A stretch of 64,000 nt of DNA from Epiperipatus broadwayi (Eukaryota; Onychophora; Udeonychophora; Euonychophora; Peripatidae). Positions 11,480-21,425 of this stretch are shown one piece after another. The stretch is from positions 482,001-546,000 of the forward strand of contig JAQFVV010006222.1 in assembly GCA_028023455.1 (NCBI GenBank), given 5' to 3'. The notes below the pieces were generated by a model, which ran no database searches, was not told the DNA's origin, and saw only the letters and a list, made by a program, of their open reading frames with translations. The position numbers were made by a program, and so were the translations under genes. Every line of letters begins with the position of its first letter. Position 1 is the stretch's first letter.

Positions 11480-14335
11480 AGTGATTGGTAGCCAAAGGTA
11501 GAGGATGCTAAGTTTTTCCTGATGTAACTCCGGGATGCTATTTGATGACAATATTTTCTTTAGCTATTTACAGCACTTTCAAATAAAATCAAATTGGAAG
11601 AATAACAATCTAATTTTAAATGGGACATTATTGGACTTTGTGAAGTTTAAAAAAAGGTGAAGGGACAAATGATTTGAAAATGGATATGTACTATACTACT
11701 AAGGTGGAAACATTAGATTATAAATGAAGTATGACTCTTTATAAATAAAAAGTGGAAGAACAAGATTATAGATATTGATAGAGTATCAGAAATAGTGGCA
11801 TGATTAGGTATTCAACTCAATGGCAGATACCAAATGCATATAAGTCATATTTATGCCCCAATAACTTCTCGTTGTGATGAACAAGTAGGGAATTTTATAT
11901 GAATGTATAAAAGGTTTTTGATCAGACCAAACAACACTTAAAATTGTCACGAGAGATTTTAATTCTAGAATTGGTAAACAACTAAAATATGAATATTCTG
12001 TTGGCAACTTTGATGATGGTGATAGAAATGAAAGAAAACATAGACTTGTGGAGTTTGCAGAAAAAGAAAAACTTTATATCATTATTTTTTTAAAAAATGG
12101 AATTGAACATAAAATCATCCAAATGAAAACATAGCAAAATTGGATTATATTTTGACTAACGGAAAACATATATTTCAAGATTGTAATGTCCTTAATAGAT
12201 TCAACACAAAAAGTGATTGCCCAATAGTGAGATGTAAGATATGTGTTAATGCAAAACTAGAGACAAAAATTATTAAGAAAAACAATATTTACTGTTGATA
12301 GTCTTAATCTTCAAAAATATTCTAATGAATTTAAATTAGAACTTACAAATCAGTTTCAAGTATTAGTAGATTTTGAACATGATTCAGATTTGAATGAAAT
12401 TAATAGAAAAATAATGGATACACTTTTAAACTCTGCAAAAAAAGATAACTGGTAGAAAAAAGCAGCAATTGATCAATAAAATTTCTACTGAAACTAGAGA
12501 ATTTATGAAGAAAAGAAGAAATATGAAGATAGAAAAATGAAGCATTAAGAAGAATTGAATGTCTTAAATTTTGTAATGTGGTGTGAAAAAGTTAACAATA
12601 ATATTAGAAAGTATAATTGTAAACTAGCAAGCAAATTTATATAAAAGAATAAAAGTCTCAAAAGTATAAAACAACATCTTGGTATTGATAGAAAATATCT
12701 GAAATTAGAAAAAAAGATTGAACTAAAACTGAAAATGCATATGACATCACACAATATGTAGAAGGTCCTATCAAAAATTATATAATAATAAAAGATAATA
12801 ATAAAAAACCTCTTACACTTAGTATATCTTCCGAATTATCCAATATTTTACATGAAGAAGTGAAACATGCAATTAAATCCAGGAAGAAGGAAAAAGCTTC
12901 AACTAATAACTGAATTGTAATTGATATCTTAAAAGAATCAGGTGAAGAAATACAAAAAAATGACAAAGTTATATACAGATGATTGGAAGAATACGATATT
13001 AATATTTTAAAAATGTGATAAAGAAGATCCTAGAAATTACAGACCTATTAGTCCTTTATCAGTTCTATATAACATTTTCACTAAGATAATTATGACCCAA
13101 CTACAGCAAACTTTGGACTTTAACTAACCAAAATAATAAACCAGATATAAATGTGGTTTTAATACAATGGATGGTATTGAAGTATTGAGAAAAGTTATAG
13201 AAAAGATCAATAAACATAAATTGCCATTATGCTTTGGAAATGTAGATTTTGAAAAAGTATTTGATTCTAAGCATTTCTTCAATAATTAAAGCATAGGATC
13301 ATCAAGGTAGAGATCCAGGATATGTCATACTCTGAAAAATATTTATAGTGCAATAGCAACAATTAGATTACATAATAAGATTAGTAAGATTAGCATCGAT
13401 ATGTACAGCAGGTTAACTCCACATTTCCAAAACATTTTACAGCAGTTTTGTAAAAAGTATTTTGCAGATCAAAATGGGGAACTAAGATAGTAAAAGTAAA
13501 TAAAGATATTCTAAGTCATCTAGATTTTGAAGATAATGCAATTGTTTTTGCAAATAATGATTTAAATCTTCAGGAAATGTTGCAAGAATTATCAGATGAG
13601 AATAGGACTGAAAATAAATCTTGAAAAGACTAAAGTAATTTCCAATGGGTTTTTTTTCAAAAGAAGAAAATAAAGATTGAGAAGAAAAAATTAACCATTA
13701 TAAATATCTTGGTCAGATTATTACTATAAATGGAGATATAATGGATAAGATTAACCATGGAATTAAACTTAGTTGTAGTACATTTGGTAGAAATAACTTA
13801 ATATTAAAAGAATATATGCCCATTTCTTTGAAAATGAATATTATTAATAAATGTGTTTTATCAGTACTTATTTATGGATCTAAGACTTGACACTTAACAG
13901 AAGAGCAAAATGATGACTACAGAGCATTCAAAGAGTATGGATATATATATATAGATTGAGAGAAAGAGAAATATCAAAAATGAAATACATGGATGAGAGA
14001 ACAAACAAATATTATTGACACTATTGAAAGAGTTAAGAGATTGAAGTGGAGTTGAGCTAAACATAATTTCTAAAAAAAATGATAATAGGTGGATAGTTAA
14101 AATGCTAAACTGGATTTCAAGAGATTGTAATAGACCTAAAAAAAGATCACATGCGAGATGAATGGATGAAAAAAGAAAGAGTATTGAAGTGATCTGGAGA
14201 AGATGGATTAAATTTAGAGGGATCTTCATCTTGCAGTGGATCAATAATGGTTGAAAATGATAATTTTATCAATATTATTATCATATAATTCTATTCTTTA
14301 ATTAAAGTTATTGTTGTTGTTAATCATTTTGGTGT
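11480..14335 (+). pseudogene. Decayed RTE-like LINE (endonuclease plus reverse transcriptase)
   Basis: Plus-strand pieces from all three frames assemble in order into an RTE-type non-LTR retrotransposon. At about 11640-11690 there is KGEGTNDLKM, near the start of the apurinic-type endonuclease. At 11830-11960 come YAPITSRCDEQVGEF and then RDFNSRIGK (the 'GDFN' active-site box). At 12010-12060 there is GDRNERKHRLVEFAEKEKLY, at 12140 KLDYILTNGKHIFQDCN (the 'DYI' box), and at 12200 SDCPIVRCK (the 'SDH' box with its histidine lost). The reverse transcriptase follows: DPRNYRPISPLSVLYNIFTK (about 13030), FGNVDFEKVFDS (motif A, about 13240) and YKYLGQIITINGDI (about 13705), ending with a typical ARWMDEKRKSIEVIWRRW C-terminus (about 14155-14215). 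The catalytic YADD box is not recoverable. The 3' end is a (GTT)n-like run near 14308-14325. Many stops show long inactivity. Confidence 0.8.
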
Positions 14336-14676
14336 TTGTCATTTCTCATCTGAACCCAAGCGGATTATTTATTTGTCAATTTAATAACAGTAAGTCAATT
14401 TAATAACAGTATTTGGTGGAAGAGAGTAGCATCAGAAAATATAATTGAAAGTGTATGGAAACTTGTTTTTATGCATGTTCAATTTGATTGTTGCTTGTGA
14501 CAAGTACTGACTTCTCAATTACATGTAATTTGTATGTAGTCACTCCACCATATACTTGGTCATCCATAAGCTATATTTAAATTCCCCTAGAGAAAAATAA
14601 TTTGCAAATATTGTATTTTCTTTCATTTTATTGTTAATTTGATTACTATCAATTGCAAAATGGCAGTTACCATTAC

Positions 14677-14681
<5 letters not shown>
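14336..14681. other. Non-coding stretch with an 18-bp tandem doublet
   Basis: GTCAATTTAATAACAGTA occurs twice in tandem at 14374-14391 and 14393-14410. No gene was seen. Confidence 0.5.

Positions 14682-14712
<31 letters not shown>
14682..14712. repeat. (TA)n microsatellite, left boundary of the PLE cluster
   Basis: A pure alternating TA tract lies 40 bp outside the left arm of the first PLE palindrome. Similar tracts lie between each of the three PLE structures that follow. Confidence 0.9.
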
Positions 14713-14713
<1 letters not shown>

Positions 14714-14908
14714 AATAAAGTTTGATATTTGTATTCGTTTCACAATATATGTAATATACAAATCAATATATATATCAAAATACAGTACAATTTATATAAA
14801 TTATATTCTTTTAGAAGTACTTTTGACTATACACTTTGTAGTCTTTATCAACTATATGACGTTGAATAATCAAAACGAGACAACCCTTAACAATACCCAT
14901 AGTTCAAT

Positions 14909-15511
14909 TCAGATTTCCCACAATTCTGTTATCTTAACATTTGATGACTGGCGATTCATTAACATTTGACGATTTCTTGAAATCAACATAGCCTCTTTTA
15001 TTTTACGTTTATTATGACAACGTTCAATTTGAATAATTTTCATATTTTTATAATCAAATTTAAATCCATATTGACAAGATTTATTATGATCAAATATAAC
15101 AGATGATGAAGGTTTATTTACATCTGTTCCATATTGATTCTCTTTTTGAATTCTATTATATAAAAGCATATGTTCATTTATTCTCTTCTCAAATGTACAC
15201 TTAGATTCACCAATGTATTGTACGCCACATCCACATATCAATCTATATATAATAGAATTTTGATTAAACTTTGAATTTTGAATTTTAGAATTATTAAGCA
15301 ATCTATTTATGTTATTAGTAGAGAAAAAAGCAATATGACACAAACCATTATAAATTTTCCTAATAAACTTGACCTGCTCATCTGATATAAATGGCATTGA
15401 AATCCATTTCATTTTGATATTTTTATTTTTAATTTTATTATAGTGTTGATTTCTTTTAAATCCTTTAATAATATTAGCAATTGCATTTTTATAATAACCA
15501 ATTTTCAACAA
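14909..15511 (-). pseudogene. GIY-YIG endonuclease domain of PLE, left palindrome copy
   Basis: This is an uninterrupted frame of about 200 codons, equivalent to the C-terminal portion of a Penelope-like element protein. The first 90 residues are a basic linker. Residues of about 88-103 read IIYRLICGCGVQYIGE: the IIY and YIG form the nuclease signature, with GCG as the compact turn between them. KRINEHM at about 110 supplies the conserved Arg and helix, and a His near residue 142 may correspond to the family's downstream histidine. The frame has no good ATG start near its beginning (it is open from the palindrome centre) and lacks the reverse transcriptase that normally precedes it. I therefore regard it as a 5'-truncated fragment, though the nuclease itself looks intact. 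It differs from the right-arm copy at one residue (Asn in RINEH). Confidence 0.8.
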
Positions 15512-15575
15512 GTCATTAACAAATAAATGTACATTTTTAATTTTACATTTAAATGTACATTTATTTGTTAATGAC

Positions 15576-16178
15576 TTGTTGAAAATTGGTTATTATAAAA
15601 ATGCAATTGCTAATATTATTAAAGGATTTAAAAGAAATCAACACTATAATAAAATTAAAAATAAAAATATCAAAATGAAATGGATTTCAATGCCATTTAT
15701 ATCAGATGAGCAGGTCAAGTTTATTAGGAAAATTTATAATGGTTTGTGTCATATTGCTTTTTTCTCTACTAATAACATAAATAGATTGCTTAATAATTCT
15801 AAAATTCAAAATTCAAAGTTTAATCAAAATTCTATTATATATAGATTGATATGTGGATGCGGCGTACAATACATTGGTGAATCTAAGTGTACATTTGAGA
15901 AAAGAATAAAAGAACATATGCTTTTATATAATAGAATTCAAAAAGAGAATCAATATGGAACAGATGTAAATAAACCTTCATCATCTGTTATATTTGATCA
16001 TAATAAATCTTGTCAATATGGATTTAAATTTGATTATAAAAATATGAAAATTATTCAAATTGAACGTTGTCATAATAAACGTAAAATAAAAGAGGCTATG
16101 TTGATTTCAAGAAATCGTCAAATGTTAATGAATCGCCAGTCATCAAATGTTAAGATAACAGAATTGTGGGAAATCTGA
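15576..16178 (+). pseudogene. GIY-YIG endonuclease domain of PLE, right palindrome copy
   Basis: This is the mirror copy of the left-arm frame. It has the same length and domain order: basic linker, then the IIY...YIG signature at about residues 88-103, then KRIKEHM. The frame is open from the centre of the palindrome and the first residues come from a TTG codon, so no eukaryotic start is evident. The role in an intact element would be nicking target DNA to prime reverse transcription. Here no reverse transcriptase is attached, and autonomous activity is unlikely. Purifying selection cannot be inferred, because the two arms are too similar to have diverged. Confidence 0.8.
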
Positions 16179-16335
16179 ATTGAACTATGGGTATTGTTAA
16201 GGGTTGTCTCGTTTTGATTATTCAACGTTATATAGTTGATAAAGACTACAAAGTGTATAGTCGAAAGTACTTCTAAAAGAATATAATTTATATAAATTGT
16301 ACTGTATTTTGATATATATATTGATTTGTATATTA

Positions 16336-16351
16336 TATATATATATATATA
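16336..16351. repeat. (TA)n tract between PLE structures 1 and 2
   Basis: The TA run separating the right end of palindrome 1 from the left end of inverted-repeat element 2 is only about 16 bp long, so the two elements are practically adjacent. Confidence 0.85.
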
Positions 16352-16487
16352 TAATCAAAACTACCCCAAATCCAAAATTAAACAAGACCAGCATAAAAAT
16401 AATATTAAAACACAACCTAAGGTTTCACTGCTACAAGCAGACTTCTCAAGTGTAAAGAACTACAAAAACTACAAAATATATATAATA

Positions 16488-16840
16488 TTAAAAACTACCC
16501 ACAAATTCATTCACTTCCCATCCACCCTTAATATTAAAAGAACTCTTAAATAAGTTAATTGCTTCAGAATAATAAATTTTCAATAATAAAGACTCTTTAA
16601 TTCTTCTTTTGATTTCATTTCTCTCAAAGAAGACAACCTTAGCTTCATCAAAATCAATATTGTGGCCTGTATCTTTTTCATGGACATACAAAGCAGAACT
16701 AAGATATCTATTTTTAACTCTACTTTTATGAACCTTTAATCTTTCATTTAAACTCAAACTATTCTGACCTATGTAAACCTTCTTACAAAATAAACAAGGA
16801 ATAAAATATACTACACCACAAATTGTCTTTCTATCAAAAA
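16488..16840 (-). pseudogene. PLE GIY-YIG C-terminal fragment in the left arm
   Basis: The minus-strand frame starts within the nuclease and runs through LNERLKVHKSRVKNRY, ALYVHEKDTGHNIDFDEAK, and a basic tail ending in a stop at 16488. The same residues appear in the plus-strand copy at 18120-18402. This left copy has Asp-Glu-Ala where the right copy has a stop after FD, so it preserves the frame better. The nuclease N-terminal GIY half (VVYFILCLF on the other copy) is in the arm but is out of frame here. It is a fragment and not an independent gene. Confidence 0.75.
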
Positions 16841-16854
16841 CTTATATATTATAT

Positions 16855-18402
16855 ATGTTGTTAGATAAAGATCCAGGTAATTTGATTAAAAGAAAATTGA
16901 TAGATATTATGAAGAAAATGGTTAATTTAAAAATTTTTAATAGAGTAGATTATTTAAAATGCTATCCTAATGATTTTACATCAGCTAAGATGTTTGTGAA
17001 TATTAAAACTCATAAAGATGGTTTTCCTTTAAGATTTATTTTTGATTTTACAGGTAGTGTTGTAGATGGGGTATTTCTAGATTCTTGAATAATTTTTTAA
17101 AACAATTTGTTGATTTTGGTCAGTACACAGTTTCTTCTTCTTTTGAGGCTTTTGATAAGATTAATAATTTTAAAATGGAAAGTAATTGGGTATTTGGAAG
17201 TTTAGATATTGAAAATATGTATCAGTCTGTTAATAGGTTAAGCAGTATTGATGTTCTTTTGTCTGTATTGATTAAGAAAACGTTCTTTATCAAAAAGTAA
17301 AATTAAGGTAATTAAAGATTTGCTCTATGTATTTTACTTATAAAGGTAATTTTTATAAGATTAAGGAAGGGTGGATCATAGGTTATATTATTTCTCCTTT
17401 AGTATATTCAGTTTATATTAGTTTTATGGAAGAGGAAATTATTATTAAAAAGAATTGTTTATATGTAAAATTATTTGTCAGATATGTTGATGATTATTTA
17501 TTTGTAGTTGAGAATGATAAATTGAAGGAATTTGTAAATGAGTTTAATTGTTTTGATCCTTCTATAAAATTTGTGTTAGAAGGAGGGAGGGTTTAGATTT
17601 TGGTAAGTTAAAATTTTTAGATCTTTTGGTGATTAGAAATGTAGAAACTAATTGTTTATTGTGCAGCCATTTAGTTAAAAGTAAAGAATTAAGATCTATA
17701 ATTAAACCTGATAGCTATCAGTCTATATCTCATAAAGTAGCTGCTTTAAGGAATTATTGTCATAGGAATATTAAATTAAATAATTTTAGTGGGGTAGCTT
17801 TGTTTCAGAAATATCAATTTTATAAAGATTACTTGAGTGTTGGATACTCTGATAACTTTGTTAAAAGTATTTTATTTAATAGTAATATTTATAAGGATGT
17901 AAAGGTTAAAGAAAAACATGAGTTTATTTCTTTGCCATTTAAATTGTCTTCTTATAAAATTGTGTGTGGAAATAGTAAATTGTTTGGAAATAAAAAAATT
18001 GCTTGGAAAAGGGGTGTTACATGGAATAATTTATTAAATAATACAAAAGAAGTTTTTGATAGAAAGACTATTCCTGGTGTAGTATATTTTATTCTTTGTT
18101 TATTTTGTAAGGTTTACATAGGTCAGAGTAGTTTGAGTTTAAATGAAAGATTAAAGGTTCATAAAAGTAGAGTTAAAAATAGATATCTTAGTTCTGCTTT
18201 GTATGTCCATGAAAAAGATACAGGCCACACTATTGATTTTGATTAAGCTAAGGTTGTCTTCTTTGAGAGAAATGAAATCAAAAGAAGAATTAAAGAGTCT
18301 TTATTATTGAAAATTTATTATTCTGAAACAATTAACTTATTTAAGAGTTCTTTTAATATTAAGGGTAGATGGGAAGTGAATGGATATGTGGGTAGTTTTT
18401 AA
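16855..18402 (+). pseudogene. PLE reverse transcriptase plus GIY-YIG endonuclease, frameshifted
   Basis: Four consecutive plus-strand frames make one Penelope-like polyprotein. Block 1 (16855-17088) has IKTHKDGFPLRFI, the N-terminal RT signature. Block 2 (17085-17300) has GSLDIENMYQSV, motif A with its catalytic Asp. Block 3 (17327-17596) has GYIISPLVYSVYISFMEEE (motif B) and VRYVDDYLFV (motif C, catalytic YVDD). Block 4 (17626-18246) has the thumb and linker, then VVYFILCLFCKVYIGQ (GIY-YIG) and ERLKVHKSRVK, and continues past an in-frame TAA to 18402. The catalytic RT residues are all present. At least three frame changes and two stops inactivate it. The N-terminal region before the KTHK box is missing. 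Function in an intact element is target-primed reverse transcription of its own RNA. Confidence 0.9.
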
Positions 18403-18569
18403 TATTATATATATTGTGTAGTTTTTGTAGTTCTTTACACTTGAGAAGTCTGCTCGTAGCAGTGAAACTTTAGGTTGTGTTTTAATATTGTTTTTATGCT
18501 GGTCTTGTTTAATTTTGGATTTGGGTTAGTTTTGATTATATATCGACTATTTTAACTTTATGCTTGTAA

Positions 18570-18587
18570 TATATATATATATATATG
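18570..18587. repeat. (TA)n tract between PLE structures 2 and 3
   Basis: A pure TA run separates the 3' terminal sequence of structure 2 (ending around TGCTTGTAAT) from the terminal sequence of structure 3 (TTAATTCTAATATTTTCACGG). Confidence 0.85.
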
Positions 18588-18668
18588 TTAATTCTAATAT
18601 TTTCACGGATAAAAGATGTCATATTATTATTACTATTTGTGAGATATTCCATGCAGTTAAAAAAGCTA

Positions 18669-18714
18669 AATGCTGACATTTCAGTACAATATCAAGTACC
18701 TTCCTCAGAGCGTT
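18669..18714 (-). ncRNA. Hammerhead-ribozyme-like motif, left arm of PLE 3
   Basis: On the minus strand the core reads CTGAGGA (18708-18702), a stem II candidate GGTAC-TTGATATT-GTACT, then GAAA and TGTC. Stem I would be AACGCT (18714-18709) pairing with AGCATT (18674-18669), with one mismatch. CUGANGA and GAAA are the invariant hammerhead core boxes. The very short helix III is typical of the minimal, dimer-acting hammerheads described in Penelope-like elements. Position near the element's 3' end agrees with those. Confidence 0.6.
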
Positions 18715-19640
18715 CTCTTTCTCAAATTATAATAAGAATGTGCGTGAGATTTAAAATCGTTTTTATTGTTTTCTTTCTCCTCATATATTGGTTGAGAAGT
18801 TTTAAAATTTATTTTCTCTTCCAATAGCTTCTTCCAAATGTTGTTAATCTTCTTTAATTCACATCTTTCATTTATGCTCTTGGGCCTTTTAAAAATCTCT
18901 ATAGCTTCTCTTAGCAATCTCTGGTCATATTGTTCAATTTTTGCTAAAATATTTGTTTTTTCAAAATTGATATCATGATTTGTTAATTTTATATAAGAAT
19001 AAATAGCTGATGAATTGGATTTTTCTCTGACTGCCAGAATGTGTTCTTCCTTTCTAATATTAATTCTATGATTAGTCTGTCCAATATACGTATGTGAACA
19101 GACTACATGGAATTTCATATACACCATGACACTCCAAAGCAATTTTATCTTTAGGAAGTGGAAATATTTCACTAATTTTTTTATAAGTAGTGTAAACTGT
19201 GTGAATATTATTTTTCTTTAAAATGTTACCAATTCTATCAGTTACTCCTTTTATATATGGCAAAATTGTCTTAATTTCTGATGTATCAAAATCTTTTTTC
19301 TTTTTATATGTATAAGCCCTATTAATAATGTTGTAATTAAAACCATTATGAAGAAGCATTTTATTAGTAGTAGAAAGGTCCTGGTGAAAATGACTATCAT
19401 CAGAGAGTCTTTTTGTTCTATCCAATGATGTCTTTGCCACTGAAAATAGTTGTGCCGGAAGGTGATGAGAAGAAAAATACAGATACCTCCCAGTGTGTGT
19501 TGGTTTTTTATATATACCATGGGATAAAGAACCATCTTCCCTTCTTTAAATCAAAACATCTAAAAAAGGTAATTGATTATTATTTTCTATTTTCATAGAA
19601 AATTTAATATTGTTGTGAAAAGAGTTTAAAAAATTGGTGA
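18705..19640 (-). pseudogene. PLE reverse transcriptase C-terminus and GIY-YIG endonuclease, frameshifted
   Basis: The minus strand reads, in order: LPFLDVL, then DGSLSHGIYKKPTHTGRYL and HHLPAQLFSV (about 19600-19440, the conserved end of the PLE reverse transcriptase domain); ILPYIKGVTDRIGNILKK (about 19265-19212); CHGVYEIPC (GIY half, about 19128-19100); HTYIGQTNHRINIRKEEH (YIG half with the Arg, about 19093-19040); and a basic tail ending in YNLRKRTL at 18705. Two frame changes occur, one near 19440 and one near 19100 between the GIY and YIG halves. The catalytic YADD part of the RT is absent, so this copy is 5'-truncated and dead. Family architecture is linker plus C-terminal nuclease, as in canonical Penelope. 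Confidence 0.9.
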
Positions 19641-19886
19641 TCCCATAGCTAGACTCGATGTTTGTTTATACATCTGCCCATCAAAAACAAAAAAAATGTA
19701 TTAGAAAGGAAGAACACATTCTGGCATAGATGAAAGATGTGAATTAAAGAAGATTAACAACATTTGGAAGAAGCTATTGGAAGAGAAAATAAATTTTAAA
19801 ACTTCTCAACCAATATATGAGGAGAAAGAAAACAATAAAAACGATTTTAAATCTCACGTGCATTCTTATTATAATTTGAGAAAGAG

Positions 19887-19932
19887 AATGCTCTGAGGAA
19901 CGTACTTGATATTGCACTGAAACGTCAGCATT
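19887..19932 (+). ncRNA. Hammerhead-ribozyme-like motif, right arm of PLE 3
   Basis: Stem I AATGCT (19887-19892) pairs perfectly with AGCATT (19927-19932). The core box CTGAGGA is at 19893-19899 and GAAA at 19919-19922, with ACGTC (19922-19926) giving the short self-complementary helix III (ACGT) and the cleavage-site C at 19926. Stem II in this copy (CGTAC...GCACT) is weaker than in the left arm. The match to the CUGANGA/GAAA/UH hammerhead layout is exact in the core. Activity would probably need a dimer because helix III is only two base pairs. The motif is visible in the sequence; cleavage activity is inference. Confidence 0.65.
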
Positions 19933-19993
19933 TAGCTTTTTTAACTACACAGAAGATCCCGCAAATAGTAATAATAATATGACATATATATAT

Positions 19994-21306
19994 ACCTTTA
20001 ACTGAATTTCAATTCTAAACCCAGACTGATCGTTTTAAATAATCTCTAATTTATCAAATATAATTTAATAGAATACATTATTTTTATTTTAAAAAGATAG
20101 TAATCATAATTTCTGTAAGTTTTAACTTACATAATCACAAAATACAATGAATAAATTATGAACAATTTTGAACATTTTTGAAAAGATTTAATGATCAAGT
20201 CACTTGATTTTTGTTCATTAAGCAGAAATGCTCCATTTGCCTTAATCTTGTTCCTTCATCATTTTTGTTGTGCAGTGGGATAAGTTTTTAATTACATGTA
20301 TTATATTATAGCAGAATACTAGTATATGCGGTGATAAATCATCTCTATAATCAATATCATGTTGGCAATTATGTAACAAAATAAATATCAGCATGCATAT
20401 CCAGACTTTCATTATAGACATCATGTAATAGCTATAAGAAGTCAGTTTATTCCTCCAACTATTATAAGATTTATATTTAATTATTGAGTAGTATTGTTGA
20501 CTTTATTTTTATTTTCTATAAACAATAATTTATATTACACAGGTACCACAATTTTTATGAAATTCAATAATTACTTAAGGAGAGCAATCACCCATACATT
20601 AATATATCTTCCTATTACTACACTCCAGACTGAATTTAACATAAAAACTAATAATGACTACTTAAGAATATGGATCAAAGAACAAAGATTAACTATCGAT
20701 AAAAATGGATGTAAATAATAATATTGAATAATGATGTTGGCTATTTACAAAATATGTACATTAATAAAAGTAATATATGAATTTGTTGAAAAAAAGGAAT
20801 GACAGTTATAATCAGAGCCATAGTACAATCATGTATATGTGTTCTAAATACCAATATTAATAAATTAAGCTGAAATTAACATAAATATTGAAAACTTTAA
20901 ATTATATAATTCAGCAAGAGTTTTGAGCAAAATAGAAAAACATTAGTTGTAAATATTTAAACTCTAAAAACTTTATTAACTTTGGGATCCTAATTCAATT
21001 GTAGAAATACTTAGAATATTATTATTATTATTCACTTATCATTCTTTTACTTTTGCCAGCATACAATTTTGTTACCATAGGGAAATATAATACTGCTTTT
21101 ACAGTTGTAAAAATATTTCTTATATAAATGAATTGTCTGGTGGTTGACTTTATGATTATTTTTCCAAATCTTGAGATATTTCAACATACATAAAATTGTC
21201 CAATAAGATAATAGGTAAAAGTCTGACTTCATAAGTAAATTCCGTAAAGACTTTGCACACAAATATTAAAAAAATCTTTCTAATTTAGAGACATTATTGT
21301 TATGCA
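19994..21306. other. Non-coding AT-rich stretch
   Basis: No supported gene. Short open frames near 20242-20424 and 20494-20718 resemble no known protein. Confidence 0.4.
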
Positions 21307-21425
21307 TAATTGTTTTTTTTTCAAGTGTCATAGCATCAGCCGGGATGCGAACCCGCAACCCGGGCAACTGCTTGTAAAGCAGTCGCGCTGACCTCTTGAC
21401 CACCAATGCAAAACTAATTGTTTTT
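21307..21425 (-). mobile_element. Short tRNA-derived SINE (copy B)
   Basis: On the minus strand, 21409-21333 (77 nt) is tRNA-like: the acceptor GCATTGG can pair with CTGATGC over seven positions, and an anticodon-like arm ACTGC-TTTACAA-GCAGT reads TAC at the anticodon position. The B box GGTTCGCATCC is close to consensus. It is followed by TATGACACTTG and a T-run (the A tail on this strand). TAATTGTTTTT at 21307-21317 and 21415-21425 is a probable target-site duplication. It is better preserved than copy A. A decayed tRNA gene is the alternative, but the three-copy distribution and the duplications favour a SINE. Confidence 0.8.

Larger units (their letters stand above)
14752..16335. repeat. 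PLE palindrome 1: 785-bp inverted arms, 14-nt spacer
   Basis: Left arm 14752-15536 and right arm 15551-16335 are reverse complements around a 14-nt spacer (15537-15550). The paired coordinates keep the same sum across the arms, so no net insertion or deletion separates them. Reading the arms, I noticed three base differences: one changes Asn to Lys in the encoded protein, and two are in the 3' non-coding part. Each arm carries a PLE GIY-YIG reading frame pointing outward, and the reverse transcriptase is absent from both. Outer ends abut TA-rich tracts. The near identity implies a recent origin or ongoing gene conversion. Alternatively, an assembly artefact at a hairpin could create or perfect such a structure. 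Confidence 0.9.
16352..18542. mobile_element. PLE structure 2: reverse transcriptase between 490-bp inverted arms
   Basis: Left arm 16352-16842 is the reverse complement of right arm 18051-18542, with a small length difference at the inner end. Both arms are PLE 3' regions: GIY-YIG tail, 3' non-coding part and terminal sequence pointing outward. The right copy continues inward into a reverse transcriptase (16855-18050), and the left copy stops within the nuclease. A shorter relative of the same family folds back at 54757-55041. In the 3' part, CTGCT-CGT-AGCAG followed by TGAAAC (18449-18466) forms a stem-loop placed like a hammerhead stem II. However, the preceding TTGAGAA departs from the CTGANGA core at two positions, so I do not call a ribozyme here. 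Confidence 0.85.
18588..19985. mobile_element. PLE structure 3 with 262-bp inverted ends
   Basis: The arms 18616-18877 and 19724-19985 are reverse complements with constant coordinate sum, so they carry no net indel. The main copy lies on the minus strand, with its 3' end outward to the left. The right arm is a second, plus-strand copy of the 3' end only. Inside the right arm, 19699-19724 matches the nuclease region around 19032-19057 in reverse complement and then jumps directly to the 3' arm. The second copy therefore carries an internal deletion with a short overlap at the join. Both arms include a hammerhead-like motif. The left terminal words resemble those at 8429 and 62996, which marks a common family. 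Confidence 0.85.

Noticed and set aside
13894-14244. A 116-codon minus-strand frame
   Set aside because: It is antisense to the RTE-like LINE C-terminus, which is clearly coded on the plus strand.
18438-18468. Hammerhead-like TTGAGAA...GAAAC in PLE structure 2 and in the 54.8-kb foldback
   Set aside because: The core box differs from CTGANGA at two positions, although the stem-loop CTGCT/AGCAG is strong.
18585-18827. An 80-codon plus-strand frame
   Set aside because: It lies over the 3' non-coding arm and the minus-strand nuclease tail of PLE structure 3.
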